NCBI GenBank assembly: GCA_023435545.1
Contig: JAEYRQ010000005.1
Span: 1-10,796 of the forward strand
Direction: 5' to 3'
Source: Pseudomonadota bacterium
GTDB lineage: Bacteria; Pseudomonadota; Alphaproteobacteria; Rhizobiales; Tepidamorphaceae
DNA length: 10,796 nt
Below, in pieces: positions 5,895-10,796 of this stretch. Under the pieces are notes generated by a model. The model was not told where the DNA came from and searched no databases. It was given only the letters and a program-made list of their open reading frames with translations. The stretch's first letter is position 1. Each line of letters starts with the position of its first letter. The translations under genes and the position numbers were made by a program.

Positions 5895-6042
5895 GGGAGT
5901 GCTCGGTCATTTGACTGGTCGGCTGTACGAAGAATTACAGGATTGCACAACTTCGACAACTCCGTAAGCTTGGTGCGAGGGCCGCCGGGCGGAGCGGCGT
6001 GACGACGATCCGCTTCAGCGAGGCGCCCGGGAGGTGGTGGCA
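5895..6042. promoter_or_regulatory. Divergent control region between hydrolase and RpiR-regulator genes
   Basis: This 148-bp spacer must hold the promoters of both divergent genes. It contains an AT-richer core around 5925-5965. TTGACT at 5911-5916 is a reasonable plus-strand -35, but the -10 choices 16-18 bases on (AATTAC or TTACAG) are poor. CGAAG (5928-5932) and CTTCG (5951-5955) form a short spaced inverted repeat that could be an operator. GGGAGG at 6029-6034 is a strong ribosome site for ATG 6043. Autoregulation by the RpiR protein at this site is an inference from the layout. Confidence 0.4.
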
Positions 6043-6981
6043 ATGCCCGGACAGAGCGGTGAGCGCCCGACGACGCTGGCGGACCGGATCACGGCGACGC
6101 TACCCTCGCTGACCAACGCCGAACGCCGCGCCGCGCGCACTCTGTTGGCGCGCTATCCCGCCGCCGGGATCGAGACGGCGGCACTGTTCGCCGAGCGGGC
6201 CGGCGTCAGCACGCCGACAATCCTGCGCTTCATCGCCAAGCTCGGCTTCGACAGCTATGCCGACTTCCGCAGCGAATTGCGCGCGGAACTGGAGGCGCGG
6301 GCCCAGTTCCCGCTGACCAGGCCGCACGAGATCGGCAGCAGTGCTCACGGTCTGGCCGCGCTCGGCGAACGTCTGTCGGCGACGATTGGCGATACGCTGG
6401 CGATGTGCGAGCGAAGCGAACTCGACCGGCTGGTGGCGGCCATGAGCGACGAGCGCCGGGACATCTATCTCGTCGGCGGCGACTTCACCGAGGCGGCCGC
6501 GCGGCATCTGGAGTTCCACCTGCGCAAGATGCGGCCACGGGTGCGGCTTCTCGATCACGATCTCGTCCGCCGCGCAGACATCATCGCCGACCTGCGGCGG
6601 CGCGACGTCCTGATCACCTTCGACATCCGCCGCTACCAGCGCGACACGGTGGTGACCGCACGCCTGGCGGCGCAGCGGGGCGCGATGGTGGTGCTCGTCA
6701 CCGACCAGTGGATGTCGGACGCGGCTGAAGTCGCGGACCTGGTGTTCCGCTGCCGCGTCGACGGCCCATCGCGATGGGACAGCCTGGTCGGCATGATCGC
6801 CTTCGTCGAGGTGCTGGTGCAGTCCTACGACGAGGAGGTGTGGTCGCGCTCGGAGCAACGGGTGAAGGCGATCGAGGAGTATCGCATGAGCCTCGACACA
6901 CCGCTTCCGCCGGTCGCCCAGCCCGGCGGTCGCAAAGAGGCATCTACTCGTGAAGTGATGGAACGACATGATACGGATTGA
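6043..6981 (+). CDS. MurR/RpiR-family transcriptional regulator
   Basis: A 312-residue protein. ATG 6043 has GGGAGG 8 bases upstream; two in-frame GTG codons at 6034 and 6037 overlap that site and are less likely. Residues about 10-85 are the RpiR N-terminal helix-turn-helix: LTNAERRAARTLLARYP, then AALFAERAGVSTPTILRFIAKLGF with the recognition helix near 56-66. Residues about 118-260 form a SIS domain (DIYLVGGDFTEAAARHLEFHL, GAMVVLVTDQW). The ligand loops differ from sugar-phosphate SIS proteins: the usual Ser/Thr-rich SxSGxT stretch is replaced by ITFDIRRYQRD (191-201). This form is common in RpiR proteins next to non-sugar transport genes. It likely controls the divergent hydrolase gene and the Liv operon that begins 75 bp downstream. 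Confidence 0.88.
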   Translation: MPGQSGERPTTLADRITATLPSLTNAERRAARTLLARYPAAGIETAALFAERAGVSTPTILRFIAKLGFDSYADFRSELRAELEARAQFPLTRPHEIGSSAHGLAALGERLSATIGDTLAMCERSELDRLVAAMSDERRDIYLVGGDFTEAAARHLEFHLRKMRPRVRLLDHDLVRRADIIADLRRRDVLITFDIRRYQRDTVVTARLAAQRGAMVVLVTDQWMSDAAEVADLVFRCRVDGPSRWDSLVGMIAFVEVLVQSYDEEVWSRSEQRVKAIEEYRMSLDTPLPPVAQPGGRKEASTREVMERHDTD

Positions 6982-7006
6982 ACAGCTGGAACAGGATCTG
7001 TAACAA
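6978..7006 (+). promoter_or_regulatory. Candidate promoter of the liv operon
   Basis: TTGAAC (6978-6983) and TAACAA (7001-7006) are separated by 17 bases; AACAAT at 18-base spacing is an alternative -10. The -35 overlaps the stop codon of the RpiR gene. A small stem GCCGG/CCGGC (7013-7033) and GGGGAG (7039-7044) follow before livG. This would allow transcription of the transporter genes apart from the regulator. Weak consensus matches, so tentative. Confidence 0.3.
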
Positions 7007-7056
7007 TTCCGTGCCGGCCATGGGGAGACCGGCCGTGTGGGGAGCGATCGCGGCGA

Positions 7057-7878
7057 ATGTCGGCCGGGCATGCCACGCTTGAGGCGGAGGGGCTGGGCAA
7101 GCGCTTCGGCGGCGTCGTCGCGCTCAGCGGCTATGCTCTGTCGCTCCACCGCGGCGACGTGCTCGGACTGATTGGTCCGAACGGGGCGGGAAAGACCACC
7201 GCATTCAACCTTCTGACCGGTGTGTTGCGGCCGAGCGAGGGCCGCATCCGTGTGGACGGCGTCGACGTCACCGCCGCGCGTCCGGAGGACTTCGCGCGAG
7301 CGGGCGTCGCGCGCACGTTCCAGAACATCCGGCTGTTCCGCGATCTCCCCGCCTGGGAGAACGTCGCGGTCGGCCTGCACATGCGGCAGGGTCCGGGGTG
7401 GCTGGCGACCGTGCTCGGGCTTCCCGCGACCCGTGTGCGCGAGCGGGAGATGCGAGAGCGGTCGACCGCGCTCCTGCAGCAGGTCGGGCTCGCTGAGGTC
7501 GTCGACCGGCGGGCGGGCGATCTTCCCTACGGCCTGCAGCGCAAGGTGGAGATCGCCCGGGCGCTGGCGACGGCGCCCAAGGCGCTGCTGCTCGACGAGC
7601 CGGCGGCCGGCATGAATCCGACCGAGACCGGCGCGCTGACGGCGATGCTGGAGAAGCTGGCCGCGAGCGACGGCGCGCCGGCGCTGGTCGTTGTCGACCA
7701 CGACATGCGGCTGGTCATGCGGCTCTGCCGACGGGTCCAGGTGCTCGACCGGGGAACCTTGCTCGTCGAGGGCACTCCCGCCGAAGTGCAGCGGGACGCG
7801 GGCGTCCTCGCGGCCTATCTCGGCGTTGGCACGCGGCGCCGCGGACGCAAGCCGGAGGCGCATCATGCTCCGGCTTGA
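7057..7878 (+). CDS. livG: Branched-chain amino acid/amide-type ABC transporter ATP-binding protein, LivG-like
   Basis: A 273-residue cytoplasmic ATPase of the HAAT import family. Walker A GPNGAGKTT is at 40-48, the Q-loop TFQNIRLF has Gln89, and the signature region reads LPYGLQRKVEIARAL (156-170), the LivG variant in place of LSGGQ. Walker B is KALLLDEPAAGMNP with Asp180 and Glu181, and the H-loop VVVDHDM has His215. FGGVVALSGY near the N-terminus is also LivG-like. GGGGAG lies 12 bases before ATG 7057. The 3' end overlaps the next gene by 14 bases. It pairs with the LivF-like ATPase to power import through LivH/LivM. The substrate of this family ranges over branched-chain amino acids, urea, amides and aromatic acids, so the Liv name denotes family, not proven specificity. 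Confidence 0.93.
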   Translation: MSAGHATLEAEGLGKRFGGVVALSGYALSLHRGDVLGLIGPNGAGKTTAFNLLTGVLRPSEGRIRVDGVDVTAARPEDFARAGVARTFQNIRLFRDLPAWENVAVGLHMRQGPGWLATVLGLPATRVREREMRERSTALLQQVGLAEVVDRRAGDLPYGLQRKVEIARALATAPKALLLDEPAAGMNPTETGALTAMLEKLAASDGAPALVVVDHDMRLVMRLCRRVQVLDRGTLLVEGTPAEVQRDAGVLAAYLGVGTRRRGRKPEAHHAPA

Positions 7879-8614
7879 GGACGTGGAGGTCTGGCGCGGC
7901 CCCTCGAGAGTGCTGCACGGGATCAGCCTGGAGGTGCGCGCCGGAGAGATCGTCGCGCTGCTGGGGGCGAACGGCGCCGGCAAGACCTCGACGCTGCTGA
8001 CCATCTCCGGACTGCTCAGGCCGCGCGGCGGCTCCGTCCGGCTGTCGCTCGACGGTCGCGACCTCGATCTTGCGCGACTGGCCGAGGACCGGATCGTCGC
8101 GGCCGGCGTCGCCCACTGCCCGGAGGGCCGCCAGGTGTTCCACGGGCTGAGCGTCCGCGAGAACCTGAAGCTCGGCGCCTATCTGCGCAGGGACGGCGCC
8201 ATCGCCGAGGACCTCGCCGCAATGGAGACGCTGTTCCCGATCCTGCGCGAGTCTGCTGGCCGTCGTGCCGGCGTACTCTCGGGCGGCGAGCAGATGATGC
8301 TGGCGATCGCCCGCTCGCTGATGTCGCGTCCGAAGCTCCTGCTCCTAGACGAGCCCTCGCTCGGCCTGTCGCCGCAGATGGTCGAGCGGATATTCGACGT
8401 GATCGAGGACATCCGTGCGCGCGGCACCACCGTGCTGCTGGTCGAGCAGAACGCCGGCATGGCACTGGAGATCGCCGACCGCGCCTATGTCCTGGAGAAC
8501 GGAGTGATCGCCTTCGAGGGCGAGGCGGCATCGCTCGCCGGTGATCGTCGCATCCAGGAGGCCTATCTCGGGCTCGGAGTGGACAGCGGGTCGCCCGCGG
8601 GGGCGCGGCCATGA
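7865..8614 (+). CDS. livF: ABC transporter ATP-binding protein, LivF-like
   Basis: A 249-residue ATPase starting MLRLEDVEVWRG at ATG 7865, inside the last codons of livG. The open frame extends upstream to 7691, but that part is out-of-frame shadow of livG and has no family similarity. Walker A GANGAGKTS is at 34-42, the LivF-type CPEGRQVF block at 85-92, the signature LSGGEQ at 138-143, and Walker B LLLLDEPSLGLSP has Asp162 and Glu163. VLLVEQNAGMALEIADRAYVLE (190-211) carries the Gln that replaces the H-loop histidine in LivF proteins. The stop TGA overlaps the ATG of livH (ATGA), implying translational coupling. It forms the second half of the ATPase pair with LivG at the inner face of the cytoplasmic membrane. 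Confidence 0.93.
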   Translation: MLRLEDVEVWRGPSRVLHGISLEVRAGEIVALLGANGAGKTSTLLTISGLLRPRGGSVRLSLDGRDLDLARLAEDRIVAAGVAHCPEGRQVFHGLSVRENLKLGAYLRRDGAIAEDLAAMETLFPILRESAGRRAGVLSGGEQMMLAIARSLMSRPKLLLLDEPSLGLSPQMVERIFDVIEDIRARGTTVLLVEQNAGMALEIADRAYVLENGVIAFEGEAASLAGDRRIQEAYLGLGVDSGSPAGARP

Positions 8615-9507
8615 CCGTTGGCTACGTTCTCCAGCAGCTCGCCAACGGCCTGGTTCTGGGATCGGTCTACGCGCTGATCGCGGTCGGCTTCTCGATGATC
8701 TACGGCATCGTCCGGCTGATCAATTTTGCCCATGGCGACATCCTGATGGTCGGCGCCTTCACCGCCTTCGCCGCGTTCCTGGTACTCGGGCTGCCGCTCT
8801 GGGCGGCGCTGATTGCGGTGCTCATGGTCGGAACGGTGCTGGCGATGCTGATTGATGCGGTCGCCTTCCGCCCCCAGCGCAGTGCGCCGCAGGTGAACGG
8901 CTTCATCACCTCGCTCGGCGTCTCGATCTTCATCCAGAACCTGACGATCCTGCTGCTGACCGGCCAGCCGCGCCCGTTCAACCTGCCTGGCTGGATCCGC
9001 ACCAATCTCGACGTGCTCGGGGTCCGGGTCAGCGTGCTGGAGGCGGTGATCGTCGGGCTGACCATCGCCATCCTGATCGCGCTGTCGCTGATCGTCGGCC
9101 GGACCCGGATCGGCATCGCCATGCGGGCGACCGCGGAGAACCCGACAGCCGCACGGCTGATGGGGGTGAGGCTCAACCGCGCGATCGCCACCGCCTTCGG
9201 TATCGGCGGCGCGCTGGCGGCGATCGCCGGGGTGATGTGGGCCGGAAGGGCCGGTCAGATCGATCCGCTGATGGGTCTGGTGCCGGGCCTCAAGGCCTTC
9301 GTCGCCGCCGTCATCGGCGGGGTGGGCAGCCTCGCCGGCGCGGTGCTCGGTGGCTACATCCTCGGCTTCGCCGAAGTGCTGTTCGTCGGCCTGCTGCCGC
9401 CGGCCTACGGCGCCTACCGCGATGCCTTCGTGTTCGGCCTCCTGATCCTGATCCTGCTGGTCATGCCCTACGGCCTCCTCGGCCGGCCCTCGGAGGAGCG
9501 GGCATGA
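8611..9507 (+). CDS. livH: ABC transporter permease, LivH-like
   Basis: A 298-residue integral membrane protein with about eight hydrophobic segments. Family hallmarks are GLVLGSVYALIAVGFSMIYG (13-32), INFAHGDILMVGA (37-49), the cytoplasmic ATPase-contact loop AMRATAENPTAARLMGV (170-186), and GLKAFVAAVIGGVGSLAGA (226-244) near the C-terminus. The start ATG 8611 overlaps the livF stop (ATGA), and its own stop overlaps the livM start in the same way. With LivM it forms the membrane channel of the importer. Length is normal for the family and nothing is missing. Confidence 0.93.
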   Translation: MTVGYVLQQLANGLVLGSVYALIAVGFSMIYGIVRLINFAHGDILMVGAFTAFAAFLVLGLPLWAALIAVLMVGTVLAMLIDAVAFRPQRSAPQVNGFITSLGVSIFIQNLTILLLTGQPRPFNLPGWIRTNLDVLGVRVSVLEAVIVGLTIAILIALSLIVGRTRIGIAMRATAENPTAARLMGVRLNRAIATAFGIGGALAAIAGVMWAGRAGQIDPLMGLVPGLKAFVAAVIGGVGSLAGAVLGGYILGFAEVLFVGLLPPAYGAYRDAFVFGLLILILLVMPYGLLGRPSEERA

Positions 9508-10547
9508 TGGCGCGCCGCGACCTCCTCGTCTGGGCCGTCATCGCCGCCGCCGCAGTCGGGCTCGTCGCCTGGGCGGAGGCGAACCTGACCGGCTACGGAC
9601 GCACCGTCATAGGCTTTGCCGGCATTTACGCGATGCTGGCGGTCAGCCTCTCCTTCTCGAACGGGCTGACCGGCCTGTTCTCGCTCGGCCACCCCGCCTT
9701 CATGCTTGTCGGCGGCTATGTCGCGGCGATCCTCACCTTTCCCGCGAACCGCAAGGGCTTCATGCTGCCGGCGCTGCCCGAATGGCTCGCCGGCGTGCAG
9801 TGGCCGCTGTTGCCTGCCACCCTGGCAGGCGCGCTCGCCGCGACGGTCGTGGCCCTCGTCGCCGGATTCCCGGTGCTGAGATTGCGCGGCCACTACCTGG
9901 CGGTGGCAACGCTGGGGCTGATCATCATCCTGCGCGTCGTCGTCAACAATGCCGACGGACTGACGCGGGGTGCGCTCGGACTGAACGGCATCCCCCGCTA
10001 CACCAACCTCTGGTGGATCCTCGGCTGGCTTGCGGTGACGCTGCTGGTGTGCTGGCGGCTGAAGCATTCTTCCGTCGGCCGCAGCCTGATGGCGATACGC
10101 GAGAACGAGATGGCGGCGGCCTGCATGGGTGTGCGCCGCGCCCGCGCCAAACTCGGCGCTCTTGCCGTCGGGGCCTTCTTCGCCGGCGCCGCCGGCGCGC
10201 TGTGGGCCCATCTGCTCACCAACCTGACGCCCGGCACCTTCAACATCATGCTCGCCTTCATGCTGGTGGTGATGGTGGTGATCGGCGGCAGCGGCAGCCT
10301 GACCGGCGCCGTGGTCGCGGCAGTCGCGATCTCGCTCATCGGCGAGGTCCTGCGCCCCATCGAACAGGCCTTCGGCGCTTATGGGCTGGTTCCCATCATG
10401 GTCGCGAGCCTGCTGGTCGCCACCCTCTTGCTTCGCCCGCAAGGGTTCTTCGGCAGCTCCGAGCCGCGCCTGCTGCGGCCGGGGGCTGTCCAACAACGGA
10501 CCGACAGGTCCAATGCGCATCCAAAGGAACAGGAGCAACTGCCATGA
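9504..10547 (+). CDS. livM: ABC transporter permease, LivM-like
   Basis: A 347-residue membrane protein. ATG 9504 overlaps the livH TGA; ATG 9507 directly follows, and the strong site GGAGGAG (9492-9498) could serve either. The open frame upstream to 9237 is a shadow of livH. Family blocks are GLTGLFSLGHPAFMLVGGY (55-73), LRGHYLAVATLG (127-138), the ATPase-contact loop IRENEMAAACMGV (198-210) and MVVIGGSGSLTGAVVAA (257-273). The C-terminal 30 or so residues after LLLRPQGFFG are hydrophilic, charged and Gln-rich, longer than the usual short LivM tail; codons here also carry the ribosome site of the next gene. It forms the heteromeric pore with LivH. Confidence 0.92.
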   Translation: MMARRDLLVWAVIAAAAVGLVAWAEANLTGYGRTVIGFAGIYAMLAVSLSFSNGLTGLFSLGHPAFMLVGGYVAAILTFPANRKGFMLPALPEWLAGVQWPLLPATLAGALAATVVALVAGFPVLRLRGHYLAVATLGLIIILRVVVNNADGLTRGALGLNGIPRYTNLWWILGWLAVTLLVCWRLKHSSVGRSLMAIRENEMAAACMGVRRARAKLGALAVGAFFAGAAGALWAHLLTNLTPGTFNIMLAFMLVVMVVIGGSGSLTGAVVAAVAISLIGEVLRPIEQAFGAYGLVPIMVASLLVATLLLRPQGFFGSSEPRLLRPGAVQQRTDRSNAHPKEQEQLP

Positions 10548-10796
10548 GACTGCCAATGCGTCTACATAGTCTTGTCACCGCCGCCGGGGCGCTCGCGCTG
10601 GCGGCCGGACTGTCGGCGCCCGCGCTCGCGCAGGAGCCGATCAAGATCGGGGCGCTCTACGCACTGACCGGTGGCCTGTCGTCGCTCGACGGCCCCTCGC
10701 TCAGGGGCGCGGAGCTTCATGTCGAGCAGATCAACGCAGACGGCGGGGTGCTCGGCCGGCCGATCGAACTCGTCGTCTTCGACACCCGCACCGACC
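10544..10796 (+). CDS. Periplasmic substrate-binding protein of the Liv-type transporter (3' end outside window)
   Basis: The first 84 codons are visible. ATG 10544 overlaps the livM stop (ATGA) and has AGGAG at 10531-10535. Residues 1-29 are a Sec signal peptide with an Arg-containing n-region, a hydrophobic stretch AAGALALAAGLSAP and ALA cleavage before QEP. The mature start IKIGALYALTGGLSSLDG, then RGAELHVEQINADGGVLGRPIELVVFDT, is the typical first lobe of type I periplasmic binding proteins of the LivK/AmiC/UrtA class. The GALYALTGG motif forms part of the ligand pocket in that family. The visible part does not fix the ligand. Being the last seen gene of the coupled operon, it should provide specificity to the LivFGHM importer. 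Confidence 0.9.
   Translation, partial: MRLPMRLHSLVTAAGALALAAGLSAPALAQEPIKIGALYALTGGLSSLDGPSLRGAELHVEQINADGGVLGRPIELVVFDTRTD

Noticed and set aside
6100..8004. 634-residue minus-strand open frame across the RpiR and livG genes
   Set aside because: It spans two well-supported genes on the other strand and has low-complexity His/Arg/Gln-rich composition, so it is a shadow frame.
9468..10556. Minus-strand open frame with His-rich stretch opposite livM
   Set aside because: The His-run is the reverse complement of the hydrophobic MLVVMVV codons of LivM; no independent signal supports it.

Overview
The window looks like chromosome of a high-GC alphaproteobacterium, most likely a Hyphomicrobiales (rhizobial/hyphomicrobial-type) soil or marine heterotroph. 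This rests on GC-rich codon use with strong third-position G/C, a HAAT-type Liv transporter set, an RpiR regulator, and an alpha/beta-hydrolase-LuxR fusion of a kind common in that order. No transposase, integrase, phage gene or CRISPR array was seen.

Left part (1-1782): the 3' end of an Ala/Pro/Glu-rich protein gene, then a tRNA-Thr(CGT) with its own candidate promoter. About 1 kb of gene-poor sequence follows, which is AT-richer in places. It holds several inverted repeats, two diverged copies of an approximately 80-bp repeat (728-810 and 1663-1750), and one small HU/IHF-like gene (1098-1391).

Middle part (1783-5183): an alpha/beta hydrolase with a C-terminal LuxR helix-turn-helix is followed, after 230 bp containing two notable palindromes, by mtoX and a Sco/SenC copper chaperone gene. 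MtoX is the SBP56-family, copper-dependent periplasmic methanethiol oxidase. The pair forms a recognisable methanethiol-oxidation unit: MtoX converts methanethiol to formaldehyde, H2S and H2O2, and the Sco protein probably supplies copper. The mauG-like gene described beside other mtoX operons is not present here.

Right part (5208-10796): an isochorismatase-family cysteine hydrolase gene on the minus strand faces away from an RpiR-type regulator on the plus strand, across a 148-bp shared control region. The regulator is followed by a tightly coupled livG-livF-livH-livM-substrate-binding-protein operon, the last gene cut by the window edge. The three parts look like a single uptake and hydrolysis module for a small amide, carbamoyl or similar compound; the substrate cannot be read from the sequence. 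The mtoX-sco unit and the hydrolase gene converge with only 24 bp between their stop codons.
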